Assembly (NCBI RefSeq): GCF_013393325.1 | Contig: NZ_QJRC01000081.1 | Span: 1-64,000, forward strand | Length of the DNA stretch: 64,000 nucleotides | From: Pseudomonas hunanensis | Lineage (GTDB): Bacteria > Pseudomonadota > Gammaproteobacteria > Pseudomonadales > Pseudomonadaceae | Direction: 5' to 3' | Part shown: positions 25,486-35,548 of the stretch, in pieces | Position numbering within the stretch: position 1 is the stretch's first letter | Layout: each line of letters begins with the position of its first letter | Position numbers and translations under genes: made by a program | Notes under the pieces: generated by a model | Seen by the model: only the letters and a program-made list of their open reading frames with translations | Database searches by the model: none | What the model was told of the DNA's origin: nothing

Positions 25486-25504
25486 TTGCACCAACCTGGT
25501 GCAA
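25486..25504. promoter_or_regulatory. Inverted repeat upstream of the oxaloacetate decarboxylase gene
   Basis: TTGCACCA-ACC-TGGTGCAA, a perfect 8-base dyad 166 bases before the minus-strand start. A second one, ATGCCGATTCGGCAT, lies at 25575-25589. They sit in a 382-base gap between divergent genes that otherwise holds no gene I can support. Their size and symmetry suit a regulator site, but no regulator is adjacent. Confidence 0.35.
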
Positions 25505-25642
25505 GCCCCGGATTTCAGCCCCTGTGGCATACCAACGATATCACGCGGCCATGCAGCACTGGATGAATGCGCCAATGCCGATTCGGCATAGGGGATGCAG
25601 ATAGTACATAGGAAGCTACCTAACTCAGGTTACAATTCGTGG

Positions 25643-25676
25643 GCCTCTATGGGAGTGGGCTTGCCCACAAAGAGGC
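25643..25676. repeat. Single REP element
   Basis: GCCTCT...AGAGGC outer stem with the inner hairpin GTGGGC-TT-GCCCAC, just before the MDR exporter start. Confidence 0.7.
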
Positions 25677-25702
25677 TTGCATAGACAAGACAAGGTATTC
25701 CC

Positions 25703-27154
25703 GTGACTGCTGCCCTGCCCCCCACCACCCTGCGCAACGTGCTCACCGCCCTGATGCTGGCCATCTTCCTCGGCGCACTGGACCAGACCATCGTCGCCGT
25801 CTCGCTGCCGGCCATCTCGGCCCAGTTCAACGACGTCGGCCTGCTGGCCTGGGTGATCTCCGGGTACATGGTGGCAATGACCGTGGCCGTACCAATCTAC
25901 GGCAAGCTGGGCGACCTTTACGGCCGGCGCCGGATGATCCTCACCGGGATCAGCTTGTTCACCCTGGCCTCGATTGCCTGTGCCGTGGCCCAGGACATGC
26001 AGCAGTTGGTGCTGGCCCGGGTACTCCAGGGCATTGGCGCGGGCGGTATGGTCTCGGTGAGCCAGGCGATCATCGGCGACTTCGTACCGCCGCGTGAACG
26101 CGGCCGCTACCAGGGCTATTTCAGCAGCATGTACGCCGTGGCCAGCGTCGCCGGGCCAGTGCTGGGCGGCTGGCTGACCGAGTACTTGTCGTGGCGCTGG
26201 GTATTCTGGATCAACCTGCCGCTGGGGCTGGTCGCCTTGTGGGCCATACGCCGCGCCCTCGCCGGCATGCCGGTGCAGCGTCGCGAGGCCCAGGTCGACT
26301 ACCTTGGCGCCGTGCTGTTGATCCTCGGCCTTGGCAGCCTGCTGCTGGGGATCACCTTGGTCGGCCAGGGCCAGGCCTGGGCCGACCCGGCCGTGCTGGC
26401 GCTGTTCGCCTGCGCCCTACTCGGCCTGGCGTTGTTCATCGCCCACGAACGCCGCTGCCCAGAGCCGCTGCTGCCGCTCGGGCTGTTCGGCAACCGGGTG
26501 GCGGTACTTTGCTGGGGGGTGATCTTCTTCGCCAGCTTCCAGTCGATTTCCCTGACCATGCTCATGCCCTTGCGCTACCAGGGCATCACTGGCGCCGGTG
26601 CCGACAGCGCTGCCCTGCACCTGCTGCCACTGGCCATGGGGTTGCCCATGGGGGCCTTTACAGGCGGGCGCATGACCAGCCGGACCGGGCGCTACAAGCC
26701 GCAGATCCTGGCCGGTGCGCTGCTGATGCCAGTGGCCATTTTCGCCATGGCACTGACGCCGCCGCAGTCAACGTTGCTCAGTGCACTGTTCATGCTGCTG
26801 ACCGGCATTGCTTGCGGGCTGCAGTTTCCGACCTCGCTGGTGGGCACGCAAAGCGCGGTGGCCAGCAAGGACATTGGCGTGGCCACCAGCACCACCAACC
26901 TGTTCCGCTCGCTGGGCGGGGCCATGGGCGTGGCGTGCATGTCCAGCCTGTTGCTGGCACTGCTGCACCAAGGTGGTTTCGAATTGCTGGGTAACCCGTT
27001 GCTGGGGAGCCTGAAGGCCGGTGAAGTGGACCTGGTGACACAGGGACGCTTGCTGGAGACATTCCGGCAGTTGCTGATGGGCAGCGCGCTGATTGCGGTA
27101 CTGGGGCTTTTTGCCGCATTGGCGTTGCCTGACAGACAACTGCGCGGGTACTAA
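25703..27154 (+). CDS. MFS multidrug exporter, DHA2 (EmrB/QacA) family
   Basis: 483 residues with about 14 TM segments. Motifs: LGALDQTIVAVSLPAI in TM1, GKLGDLYGRRRM after TM2 (motif A), RVLQGIGAGGMVSVSQAIIGD and GPVLGGWL (motif C). It exports hydrophobic drugs with protons. The start is GTG 25703 with AAGGT upstream; the next ATG would remove the first TM segment. It converges with ttgR, and no membrane fusion partner is adjacent. Confidence 0.88.
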   Translation: MTAALPPTTLRNVLTALMLAIFLGALDQTIVAVSLPAISAQFNDVGLLAWVISGYMVAMTVAVPIYGKLGDLYGRRRMILTGISLFTLASIACAVAQDMQQLVLARVLQGIGAGGMVSVSQAIIGDFVPPRERGRYQGYFSSMYAVASVAGPVLGGWLTEYLSWRWVFWINLPLGLVALWAIRRALAGMPVQRREAQVDYLGAVLLILGLGSLLLGITLVGQGQAWADPAVLALFACALLGLALFIAHERRCPEPLLPLGLFGNRVAVLCWGVIFFASFQSISLTMLMPLRYQGITGAGADSAALHLLPLAMGLPMGAFTGGRMTSRTGRYKPQILAGALLMPVAIFAMALTPPQSTLLSALFMLLTGIACGLQFPTSLVGTQSAVASKDIGVATSTTNLFRSLGGAMGVACMSSLLLALLHQGGFELLGNPLLGSLKAGEVDLVTQGRLLETFRQLLMGSALIAVLGLFAALALPDRQLRGY

Positions 27155-27239
27155 TATCCCAGGGGCTGCAAGGCGGCCACGCTGTTAATCCCCTCTTAAC
27201 ACAAAGGGGAAACACTCCCTCACAATCCTTAACAAAGTG

Positions 27240-27872
27240 TCATTTGCGCAACGCCGGGCTCAAGCGCAGCATATCCAGCCCGGTGTCGACCCATTTTTCG
27301 ACATCACCCAACAGATCGACACTGTCAGGCAGCAGCAGCCAGCGCCCGATCAGGCCATCGACATAGGCGAACATGGCCACCGCCGCGCGCTCGACATCCA
27401 GCTCGCCAGGCAACTGGCCCCGGCGTACGGCATTGGCCAACGCCAGGGTGATGCCCTTGTGGCAATCCAGCACCGCACCCTGGCGCTGCTGGCGAATTTC
27501 ACACATGTCATCGGTGAACTCGCACTTGTGATGCAGGATTTCATTGATACGCCGGGTTCGGGCATCGAGCACCAGCTCGTTGAACACTTGCAACAGCAGC
27601 TTGCGCATGCAGCCAAGCGGATCGAGTTCGTCCTCGCTTTCGCTCGCCCGCGCCAAATGGTCATGGGTCTCGTGCAGGCTGTCGAGCAACGCCTGCACCA
27701 ACTCGGCCTTGTTGTTGAAGTGCCAGTAGATAGCCCCGCGCGTCACACCCGCGAGCTCGGCGATGTCAGCCAGTGTGGTTCGCGCAACCCCGCGCTTGTA
27801 GAAGGCCTTTTCCGCCGCCTCGATGATCTGGGCGCGGGTTTCCTGGGCTTCTTCTTTGGTTCGACGGACCAT
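27240..27872 (-). CDS. ttgR: TetR-family repressor TtgR
   Basis: Represses ttgABC and itself, and leaves DNA on binding chloramphenicol, tetracycline, flavonoids or other plant antimicrobials. 210 residues: HTH with [21 protein letters not shown] (helices 2-3), then the ligand-binding core. The sequence agrees nearly throughout with TtgR of P. putida as I remember it. It is divergent from ttgA, with the operator between them. Confidence 0.95.
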   Translation of the reverse strand: MVRRTKEEAQETRAQIIEAAEKAFYKRGVARTTLADIAELAGVTRGAIYWHFNNKAELVQALLDSLHETHDHLARASESEDELDPLGCMRKLLLQVFNELVLDARTRRINEILHHKCEFTDDMCEIRQQRQGAVLDCHKGITLALANAVRRGQLPGELDVERAAVAMFAYVDGLIGRWLLLPDSVDLLGDVEKWVDTGLDMLRLSPALRK

Positions 27873-27998
27873 GGCAGTACAACCTCATCTGGCCCGAACG
27901 CGCAGCGCGTGCGGGGAACGCTCCGGTGGCACCTCTGCAGGGGGCCTCACGGATGAGCTAATCAAGGGCTGTGGCAGTACCCAAGTACAACCCAGCGG

Positions 27999-28028
27999 TA
28001 TTTACAAACAACCATGAATGTAAGTATA
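27999..28028. promoter_or_regulatory. TtgR operator overlapping the ttgA promoter
   Basis: TATTTACAAACAACCATGAA followed by TGTAAGTATA, almost the published TtgR operator; just upstream it reads CAGCGG where I recall CAGCAG. TTTACA (28001-28006) and GTATAT (28024-28029), 17 bases apart, fit the -35 and -10 of ttgABC, so TtgR binding would block RNA polymerase. Confidence 0.88.
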
Positions 28029-28129
28029 TTCCTTAGCAAGCTATTTATCCACCGGATAGCAATTTTTCCAGATCAAGTCTCTTCCATTACTCTTGAGCGT
28101 CTCCCTGCTCCTGCGACCCGAGGATCCTC

Positions 28130-29284
28130 ATGCAATTCAAGCCAGCCGTTACCGCTCTGGTTTCCGCCGTCGCCCTGGCAACCCTGCTCAGTGGCTGCAA
28201 GAAAGAAGAAGCAGCGCCAGCGGCGCAGGCTCCTCAGGTCGGCGTCGTGACCATCCAGCCCCAAGCCTTCACCCTGACCTCGGAATTGCCGGGGCGTACC
28301 ACTGCCTACCGCGTCGCCGAGGTGCGCCCGCAGGTCAACGGCATCATCCTCAAGCGCCTGTTCAAGGAAGGCAGCGACGTCAAGGAAGGCCAGCAGCTGT
28401 ACCAGATCGACCCTGCCGTGTACGAAGCCACCCTGGCCAATGCCCAGGCCAACCTGCAGGCTACCCGCTCGCTGGCCGAGCGCTACAAGCAGCTGATTGA
28501 CGAGCAAGCCGTCTCCAAACAGGAATACGACGACGCCAATGCCAAACGATTGCAGGCCGAGGCTTCGCTCAAGAGCGCCCAGATCGACCTGCGCTACACC
28601 AAGGTTCTGGCACCGATCAGCGGCCGTATCGGTCGTTCTTCGTTCACCGAAGGTGCACTGGTGAGCAACGGCCAGACCAACGCCATGGCCACCATCCAGC
28701 AACTCGACCCGATCTACGTCGACGTTACCCAGTCCACCGCCGAGCTGCTCAAGCTGCGCCGTGACCTGGAGAGCGGCCAGTTGCAGAAGGCCGGCGACAA
28801 CGCCGCCTCGGTTCAGCTGGTGCTGGAAGACGGCAGCCTGTTCAAGCAGGAAGGTCGCCTGGAGTTCTCCGAAGTCGCGGTCGACGAAACCACCGGCTCG
28901 GTCACCCTGCGCGCCCTGTTCCCCAACCCTGACCACACCCTGCTGCCAGGCATGTTCGTGCATGCGCGGCTGAAGGCCGGGGTCAACGCCAACGCCATCC
29001 TGGCGCCGCAACAAGGCGTGACCCGCGACCTGAAAGGCGCGCCGACCGCACTGGTGGTCAACCAGGAAAACAAGGTCGAACTGCGTCAGTTGAAGGCCAA
29101 CCGTACCCTGGGCAGCGACTGGCTGATCGAAGAAGGCCTCAACCCAGGTGACCGCCTGATTACCGAAGGGCTGCAGTACGTGCGCCCAGGTGTCGAGGTG
29201 AAGGTCAGCGAAGCCACCAACGTCCAGAAGCCGGCCAGCCCTGATCAGGCCAACGCGGCAAAAGCAGACGCCAAAGCGGAGTAA
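28130..29284 (+). CDS. ttgA: RND efflux membrane fusion lipoprotein TtgA
   Basis: Periplasmic adaptor linking TtgB to TtgC. 384 residues: lipoprotein signal with lipobox LLSGC (C23), beta-barrel and lipoyl halves (PQVNGIILKRLFKEGSDVKEGQ...), an alpha-helical hairpin near 100-170 (ATLANAQANLQATRSLAERY) and a C-terminal membrane-proximal domain. First gene of ttgABC, 4 bases before ttgB's start codon. Belongs to the AcrA/MexA family. Confidence 0.95.
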   Translation: MQFKPAVTALVSAVALATLLSGCKKEEAAPAAQAPQVGVVTIQPQAFTLTSELPGRTTAYRVAEVRPQVNGIILKRLFKEGSDVKEGQQLYQIDPAVYEATLANAQANLQATRSLAERYKQLIDEQAVSKQEYDDANAKRLQAEASLKSAQIDLRYTKVLAPISGRIGRSSFTEGALVSNGQTNAMATIQQLDPIYVDVTQSTAELLKLRRDLESGQLQKAGDNAASVQLVLEDGSLFKQEGRLEFSEVAVDETTGSVTLRALFPNPDHTLLPGMFVHARLKAGVNANAILAPQQGVTRDLKGAPTALVVNQENKVELRQLKANRTLGSDWLIEEGLNPGDRLITEGLQYVRPGVEVKVSEATNVQKPASPDQANAAKADAKAE

Positions 29285-29287
29285 ACC

Positions 29288-32200
29288 ATGTCGAAGTTCT
29301 TTATCGATCGCCCGATCTTCGCCTGGGTGATCGCCTTGGTGATCATGCTGGTCGGGGCCTTGTCGATCCTGAAGTTGCCGATCAACCAGTACCCCAGCAT
29401 CGCACCGCCGGCCATCGCCATCGCCGTGACCTACCCGGGCGCCTCGGCGCAAACCGTGCAGGACACCGTGGTGCAGGTGATCGAGCAGCAGCTCAACGGT
29501 ATCGACAACCTGCGTTATGTGTCGTCGGAAAGTAACTCCGACGGCAGCATGACCATTACCGCCACCTTCGAACAGGGCACCAACCCTGACACCGCCCAGG
29601 TTCAGGTACAGAACAAGCTGAACCTGGCCACCCCACTGCTGCCACAAGAAGTGCAGCAGCAAGGTATCCGCGTCACCAAGGCTGTGAAGAACTTCCTGCT
29701 GGTGATCGGCCTGGTGTCCGAAGACGGCAGCATGACCAAGGATGACTTGGCCAACTACATCGTCTCCAACATGCAGGACCCGATCTCGCGTACAGCGGGT
29801 GTGGGTGACTTCCAGGTGTTCGGCGCACAGTACGCCATGCGTATCTGGCTCGACCCGGCCAAGCTGAACAAATTCCAGCTGACCCCGGTCGACGTCAAGA
29901 CCGCCGTGGCCGCGCAGAACGTGCAGGTGTCCTCCGGCCAGCTCGGCGGCCTGCCGGCCATGCCGGGCACCCAGCTGAACGCCACCATCATCGGCAAGAC
30001 CCGCCTGCAAACCGCCGAGCAGTTCGAGAAGATCCTGCTCAAGGTCAACAACGACGGTTCGCAGGTGCGTCTGGGTGATGTCGCCCAGGTAGGTCTGGGG
30101 GGTGAAAACTACGCGGTCAGCGCTCAGTTCAACGGCAAGCCGGCTTCCGGCCTGGCAGTAAAACTGGCTACCGGCGCCAACGCCCTGGACACCGCCAAGG
30201 CACTGCGCGAGACCATCAAAGGCCTGGAACCGTTCTTCCCGCCTGGGGTGAAAGCGGTATTCCCGTATGACACCACTCCGGTGGTCACCGAATCGATCAG
30301 CGGCGTGATCCACACCCTGATCGAAGCCGTGGTCCTGGTGTTCCTGGTGATGTACCTGTTCCTGCAGAACTTCCGCGCTACCATCATCACCACCATGACC
30401 GTACCGGTGGTGTTGCTGGGTACCTTCGGCATCCTTGCCGCCGCGGGCTTCAGCATCAACACCCTGACCATGTTCGCCATGGTCCTGGCCATCGGTTTGC
30501 TGGTGGACGACGCCATCGTCGTGGTGGAAAACGTCGAGCGGGTGATGTCCGAGGAAGGCTTGCCGCCCAAGGAAGCCACCAAGCGTTCGATGGAACAGAT
30601 CCAGGGTGCCCTGGTGGGTATCGCCCTGGTACTGTCGGCCGTACTGCTGCCGATGGCGTTCTTCGGCGGTTCCACGGGTGTGATCTACCGGCAGTTCTCC
30701 ATCACCATCGTCTCGGCCATGGGCCTGTCGGTGCTGGTTGCGCTTATCTTCACCCCGGCGCTTTGCGCCACCATGCTCAAGCCGCTGAAGAAGGGCGAGC
30801 ACCACACTGCCAAAGGCGGCTTCTTCGGTTGGTTCAACCGCAACTTCGACCGCAGCGTGAACGGCTACGAGCGCAGCGTGGGCACTATCCTGCGCAACAA
30901 GGTGCCGTTCCTGCTGGCCTATGCGCTGATCGTGGTCGGCATGATCTGGCTGTTCGCTCGCATCCCAACCGCGTTCCTGCCCGAGGAAGACCAGGGCGTG
31001 CTGTTCGCCCAGGTGCAAACCCCGGCAGGCTCCAGTGCCGAGCGCACCCAGGTGGTGGTCGACCAGATGCGTGAGTATCTGTTGAAGGATGAAGCCGACA
31101 CCGTAGCGTCCGTGTTCACCGTCAACGGCTTCAACTTTGCCGGTCGCGGGCAGAGTTCGGGCATGGCATTCATCATGCTCAAACCCTGGGATGAACGTTC
31201 CAAGGAGAACAGCGTGTTCGCCCTGGCCCAGCGTGCCCAGCAGCACTTCTTCACCTTCCGTGATGCAATGGTGTTCGCCTTCGCCCCACCTGCGGTACTC
31301 GAACTGGGTAACGCCACCGGTTTCGACGTGTTCCTGCAGGACCGCGGTGGTGTCGGCCACGAGAAGTTGATGGAAGCGCGCAACCAGTTCCTGGCCAAGG
31401 CCGCGCAGAGCAAGATCCTCAGCGCTGTGCGCCCTAACGGCCTGAACGATGAACCGCAGTATCAGTTGACCATCGATGACGAGCGTGCCAGCGCCCTGGG
31501 CGTGACCATTGCCGACATCAACAACACCCTGTCGATTGCCCTGGGTGCCAGCTACGTCAACGACTTCATCGACCGTGGCCGAGTCAAGAAGGTGTACATC
31601 CAGGGCGAACCCAACGCCCGAATGAGCCCTGAAGACCTGCAGAAGTGGTACGTGCGCAACGGCAAAGGCGAGATGGTGCCGTTCTCCTCCTTCGCCAAAG
31701 GCGAATGGACCTACGGCTCGCCGAAACTGTCGCGTTACAACGGCGTCGAGGCGATGGAAATCCTCGGTGCGCCGGCGCCGGGCTACAGTACCGGTGAAGC
31801 CATGGCCGAGGTCGAGCGTATCGCTGGCGAACTGCCAAGCGGTGTAGGCTTCTCCTGGACCGGCATGTCCTACGAGGAAAAGCTCTCCGGTTCGCAGATG
31901 CCGGCGCTGTTCGCCCTCTCGGTACTGTTCGTGTTCCTGTGCCTGGCAGCCCTGTACGAAAGCTGGTCGATCCCGATCGCCGTGGTACTGGTAGTACCGC
32001 TGGGTATCATCGGTGCACTGATCGCCACCAGTCTGCGCGGCTTGTCCAACGACGTGTACTTCCTGGTCGGCCTGTTGACCACCATCGGCCTGGCGGCGAA
32101 AAACGCCATTCTGATCGTCGAGTTCGCCAAGGAACTGCACGAGCAAGGCCGCAGCCTGTACGACGCGGCGATCGAGGCGTGCCGCATGCGTCTGCGCCCG

Positions 32201-32440
32201 ATCATCATGACCTCGCTGGCGTTCATCCTTGGCGTGGTACCGTTGACCATCGCCAGCGGCGCCGGCGCCGGCAGCCAGCACGCCATCGGTACGGGTGTGA
32301 TCGGCGGCATGATCAGTGCGACCGTACTGGCTATCTTCTGGGTACCGCTGTTCTTCGTCGCAGTGTCGTCGCTGTTCGGCAGCAAAGAGCCGGAAAAAGA
32401 CGTCACCCCTGAAACTCCACGTTATGAGGCTGGGCAATGA
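29288..32440 (+). CDS. ttgB: RND efflux transporter TtgB
   Basis: Inner-membrane proton/drug antiporter, 1050 residues, HAE1 family. Visible: TM1 with [18 protein letters not shown], two large periplasmic loops, the TM4 proton-relay aspartates in [16 protein letters not shown] and the TM10 lysine in [13 protein letters not shown]. It exports toluene, aromatic solvents, antibiotics and plant phenolics in P. putida. Its stop overlaps the ttgC start by 4 bases (ATGA). Confidence 0.96.
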   Translation: MSKFFIDRPIFAWVIALVIMLVGALSILKLPINQYPSIAPPAIAIAVTYPGASAQTVQDTVVQVIEQQLNGIDNLRYVSSESNSDGSMTITATFEQGTNPDTAQVQVQNKLNLATPLLPQEVQQQGIRVTKAVKNFLLVIGLVSEDGSMTKDDLANYIVSNMQDPISRTAGVGDFQVFGAQYAMRIWLDPAKLNKFQLTPVDVKTAVAAQNVQVSSGQLGGLPAMPGTQLNATIIGKTRLQTAEQFEKILLKVNNDGSQVRLGDVAQVGLGGENYAVSAQFNGKPASGLAVKLATGANALDTAKALRETIKGLEPFFPPGVKAVFPYDTTPVVTESISGVIHTLIEAVVLVFLVMYLFLQNFRATIITTMTVPVVLLGTFGILAAAGFSINTLTMFAMVLAIGLLVDDAIVVVENVERVMSEEGLPPKEATKRSMEQIQGALVGIALVLSAVLLPMAFFGGSTGVIYRQFSITIVSAMGLSVLVALIFTPALCATMLKPLKKGEHHTAKGGFFGWFNRNFDRSVNGYERSVGTILRNKVPFLLAYALIVVGMIWLFARIPTAFLPEEDQGVLFAQVQTPAGSSAERTQVVVDQMREYLLKDEADTVASVFTVNGFNFAGRGQSSGMAFIMLKPWDERSKENSVFALAQRAQQHFFTFRDAMVFAFAPPAVLELGNATGFDVFLQDRGGVGHEKLMEARNQFLAKAAQSKILSAVRPNGLNDEPQYQLTIDDERASALGVTIADINNTLSIALGASYVNDFIDRGRVKKVYIQGEPNARMSPEDLQKWYVRNGKGEMVPFSSFAKGEWTYGSPKLSRYNGVEAMEILGAPAPGYSTGEAMAEVERIAGELPSGVGFSWTGMSYEEKLSGSQMPALFALSVLFVFLCLAALYESWSIPIAVVLVVPLGIIGALIATSLRGLSNDVYFLVGLLTTIGLAAKNAILIVEFAKELHEQGRSLYDAAIEACRMRLRPIIMTSLAFILGVVPLTIASGAGAGSQHAIGTGVIGGMISATVLAIFWVPLFFVAVSSLFGSKEPEKDVTPETPRYEAGQ

Positions 32441-33891
32441 CCAAGTCTTTGTTGTCCCTGGCGGTAACCGCTTTCATTCTTGGCGGCTGCTCGCTGATCC
32501 CTGACTACCAGACCCCGGAAGCGCCGGTGGCTGCGCAGTGGCCGCAAGGCCCTGCGTACTCGCCAACGCAATCGGCGGATGTTGCCGCCGCCGAACAGGG
32601 CTGGCGCCAGTTCTTCCACGATCCGGCGCTGCAACAGCTGATCCAGACCTCGCTGGTGAACAACCGCGACCTGCGCGTCGCGGCGCTGAACCTGGACGCC
32701 TACCGCGCGCAGTACCGCATTCAGCGTGCCGACCTGTTCCCGGCGGTTTCGGCCACCGGCAGCGGCAGCCGCCAGCGCGTCCCGGCGAACATGTCGCAAA
32801 CCGGTGAATCTGGCATCACCAGCCAGTATTCGGCCACCCTGGGTGTCAGCGCCTACGAGCTGGACCTGTTCGGCCGCGTGCGCAGCCTGACCGAGCAAGC
32901 CTTGGAAACCTATCTGTCCAGCGAGCAGGCGCGTCGTTCCACGCAAATCGCCCTGGTGGCCAGCGTGGCCAATGCCTACTACACCTGGCAGGCCGACCAG
33001 GCCCTGTTCAAGCTGACCGAAGAAACGCTGAAGACCTACGAGGAAAGCTACAACCTCACCCGTCGCAGCAATGAAGTCGGCGTCGCTTCTGCACTCGACG
33101 TCAGCCAGGCACGCACCGCCGTGGAAGGCGCCCGGGTCAAGTACTCGCAGTATCAGCGCCTGGTCGCCCAGGACGTCAACAGCCTGACCGTGCTGCTGGG
33201 CACCGGCATTCCAGCCGACCTGGCCAAGCCGCTGGAGCTCAATGCCGACCAGTTGGCCGAAGTGCCGGCCGGCCTGCCGTCGGATATCCTCCAGCGCCGC
33301 CCGGACATCCAGGAAGCCGAGCACCTGCTCAAGGCCGCCAATGCCAACATTGGCGCGGCCCGCGCAGCGTTCTTCCCGAGCATCAGCCTGACCGCCAACG
33401 CGGGCAGCCTGAGCCCCGACATGGGCCACCTGTTCGCAGGCGGCCAGGGCACCTGGCTGTTCCAGCCGCAGATCAACCTGCCGATCTTCAACGCCGGCAG
33501 CCTGAAGGCCAGCCTGGATTATTCGAAGATCCAGAAGGACATCAACGTCGCCAAGTACGAAAAAACCATCCAGACCGCCTTCCAGGAAGTCTCCGATGGC
33601 CTGGCGGCGCGCAAGACCTTCGAAGAGCAGCTGCAGGCCCAGCGCGACCTGGTGCAGGCGAACCAGGATTACTACCGCCTGGCCGAACGCCGTTATCGCA
33701 TCGGGATCGACAGCAACCTGACCTTCCTCGACGCCCAGCGCAACCTGTTCAGCGCCCAACAGGCACTGATCGGCGACCGTCTTTCGCAGCTGACCAGCGA
33801 GGTCAACCTGTACAAGGCGCTCGGCGGTGGCTGGTACGAGCAGACCGGGCAGGCCAACCAGCAGGCATCGGTGGATGCACCGAAAGGCTGA
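32437..33891 (+). CDS. ttgC: Outer-membrane efflux lipoprotein TtgC
   Basis: TolC-like channel of the pump, 484 residues, NodT/OprM type. Lipoprotein signal with lipobox LGGCS, then two OEP repeats (ALEQ-like helices; [21 protein letters not shown] in the first and [20 protein letters not shown] in the second) that form the alpha-barrel. Translationally coupled to ttgB. Confidence 0.95.
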   Translation: MTKSLLSLAVTAFILGGCSLIPDYQTPEAPVAAQWPQGPAYSPTQSADVAAAEQGWRQFFHDPALQQLIQTSLVNNRDLRVAALNLDAYRAQYRIQRADLFPAVSATGSGSRQRVPANMSQTGESGITSQYSATLGVSAYELDLFGRVRSLTEQALETYLSSEQARRSTQIALVASVANAYYTWQADQALFKLTEETLKTYEESYNLTRRSNEVGVASALDVSQARTAVEGARVKYSQYQRLVAQDVNSLTVLLGTGIPADLAKPLELNADQLAEVPAGLPSDILQRRPDIQEAEHLLKAANANIGAARAAFFPSISLTANAGSLSPDMGHLFAGGQGTWLFQPQINLPIFNAGSLKASLDYSKIQKDINVAKYEKTIQTAFQEVSDGLAARKTFEEQLQAQRDLVQANQDYYRLAERRYRIGIDSNLTFLDAQRNLFSAQQALIGDRLSQLTSEVNLYKALGGGWYEQTGQANQQASVDAPKG

Positions 33892-33910
33892 TTGAGTTCG
33901 CAGCAACGTC

Positions 33911-33938
33911 AAGCCCACCTTCACGGTGGGCTTTTTAT
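33911..33938 (+). terminator. Intrinsic terminator of ttgABC
   Basis: AAGCCCACC-TTCAC-GGTGGGCTTTTT, 20 bases after the ttgC stop. Confidence 0.9.
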
Positions 33939-33976
33939 TCGTCGGTACAGAAAGAATTAACCAACCGGAACATTCC

Positions 33977-33991
33977 GTTCGATTATCGCCC
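33977..33991 (+). promoter_or_regulatory. PcaR-type operator sequence before the porin gene
   Basis: GTTCGATTATCGCCC matches GTTCGATAATCGCAC, the PcaR site as I recall it and as found perfectly before pcaR and pcaF here, at 13 of 15 positions. It lies 153 bases before the porin start, on the same strand. Confidence 0.6.
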
Positions 33992-34143
33992 CGTTCCGTT
34001 TGCGGCGAATTGCCTCACCCCCGCCCAACCCCGCACCATCCCCCCACGCAACGTTGCCCAAGTTCATCACTAAAGACCCGCACCTGCCGGCTCGATCCAG
34101 CAGTGCACCGGCTCGCCCCATAAAAACAAGAGATCCACGACAG

Positions 34144-35400
34144 ATGAGCACTTTGCAACCCGCACGCCAGCTGCTGCCCGGCCTGTTGGCCATGTCCTGC
34201 GCCCTCCCCGTGTTCGCCGCCAACGAAGGTGGATTCATGGAGGATGCCAAGGCCACCCTCAACCTGCGCAACTTCTACATCAACCGCAACTTCGTCGACC
34301 CGGCCCATCCGCAGGGCAAGGCCGAGGAATGGACGCAAAGCTTCATCCTCGACGCCCGTTCCGGGTTTACCCAGGGCACCGTCGGTTTCGGCGTGGACGT
34401 CCTGGGCCTGTATTCGGTCAAGCTCGACGGTGGCAAAGGCACCACCAACACTCACCTGCTGCCCGTGCATGACGACGGCCGCCCTGCCGATGACTTTGGC
34501 CGGTTGGGTGTAGCACTGAAAGCCAAGCTGTCCGAAACCGAACTGAAAGTCGGCGAATGGATGCCGGTACTACCGATCCTGCGCTCGGACGATGGCCGTT
34601 CGCTGCCGCAAACCTTCCGCGGTGGCCAGCTGACCTCCAAGGAAATCGCCGGCCTGACCCTGTACGCCGGCCAGTTCCGCGGCAACAGCCCGCGCAATGA
34701 CGCCAGCATGGAAGACATGTCGCTGAACGGCAAAGCCGCGTTCACCTCCGACCGATTCAACTTCGGCGGCGGTGAGTACACCTTCAACGACAAGCGCACC
34801 ATGATTGGCCTGTGGGACGCCCAGCTCAAGGACATCTACCGCCAGCAGTACCTCAACCTGACGCACAGCCAGCCGCTGGGCGACTGGACCCTGGGCGCCA
34901 ACCTGGGCTACTTCATCGGCAAGGAAGACGGCGGCGAACGTGCCGGCAAGCTGGACAACCGCACCGCTTCCGCCCTGCTTTCGGCGCGCTACCAAGGCCA
35001 CACCTTCTATGTCGGGCTGCAGAAGGTGAGCGGCGACGATGCCTGGATGCGGGTCAATGGCACCAGTGGCGGCACCCTGGCCAACGACAGCTACAACTCG
35101 AGCTTCGACAATGCCAAGGAGCGCTCCTGGCAGGTTCGCCATGACTTCAACTTCGCCACCGTCGGCGTACCCGGCCTGACCCTGATGAACCGCTACATCA
35201 AGGGTGACAACGTGACCGTTGGCAACGTGGACGATGGCAAGGAATGGGCACGGGAAACCGAGCTGGCCTATGTGGTGCAGTCGGGCAGCTTAAAGGACCT
35301 GTCGGTGAAATGGCGCAACTCCACCATGCGCCGGGACTTCAGCACCAATGCGTTCGATGAGAACCGCCTGATCGTGAGTTACCCGCTGAATCTGCTTTGA
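34144..35400 (+). CDS. OprD-family outer-membrane porin
   Basis: 418 residues with a signal peptide of about 25 (MSTLQPARQLLPGLLAMSCALPVFA) and an 18-strand OprD-type barrel; family sequences include GGFMEDAKATLNLRNFYINRNF, VKVGEWMPVLP-like LKVGEWMPVLPILRSDDG and RYIKGDNV. The frame opens at 34000; ATG 34144 begins the signal peptide. The family takes up small carboxylates; BenF and PhaK homologues carry aromatic acids. A PcaR-type site upstream and the pca cluster 1.7 kb away suggest uptake of a protocatechuate-pathway substrate. Substrate is inferred. Confidence 0.88.
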   Translation: MSTLQPARQLLPGLLAMSCALPVFAANEGGFMEDAKATLNLRNFYINRNFVDPAHPQGKAEEWTQSFILDARSGFTQGTVGFGVDVLGLYSVKLDGGKGTTNTHLLPVHDDGRPADDFGRLGVALKAKLSETELKVGEWMPVLPILRSDDGRSLPQTFRGGQLTSKEIAGLTLYAGQFRGNSPRNDASMEDMSLNGKAAFTSDRFNFGGGEYTFNDKRTMIGLWDAQLKDIYRQQYLNLTHSQPLGDWTLGANLGYFIGKEDGGERAGKLDNRTASALLSARYQGHTFYVGLQKVSGDDAWMRVNGTSGGTLANDSYNSSFDNAKERSWQVRHDFNFATVGVPGLTLMNRYIKGDNVTVGNVDDGKEWARETELAYVVQSGSLKDLSVKWRNSTMRRDFSTNAFDENRLIVSYPLNLL

Positions 35401-35405
35401 ATCTG

Positions 35406-35440
35406 CTGGCCTCTTCGCGAGGAACTCGCGAAGAGGCCAG
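35406..35440. repeat. Perfect 16-bp stem after the porin gene
   Basis: CTGGCCTCTTCGCGAG-GAA-CTCGCGAAGAGGCCAG, 5 bases after the stop. REP-related; probably ends or protects the porin mRNA. Confidence 0.7.
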
Positions 35441-35548
35441 AGATACAACAAAATAACCAAAAGAAATAAACAAATCCTTAAAGCTTCTTTGACGATATAA
35501 GCTGTAACCGCTTGAATAGAGCCCTGATCCCCGCCCCAGAGCCGTGAC

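Noticed and set aside
28073..32437. A 1454-codon open frame antisense to ttgA and ttgB
   Set aside because: It is the shadow of GC-rich codons in ttgAB. Its translation is rich in Gln/His/Asp with no domain, and ttgAB are certain genes.
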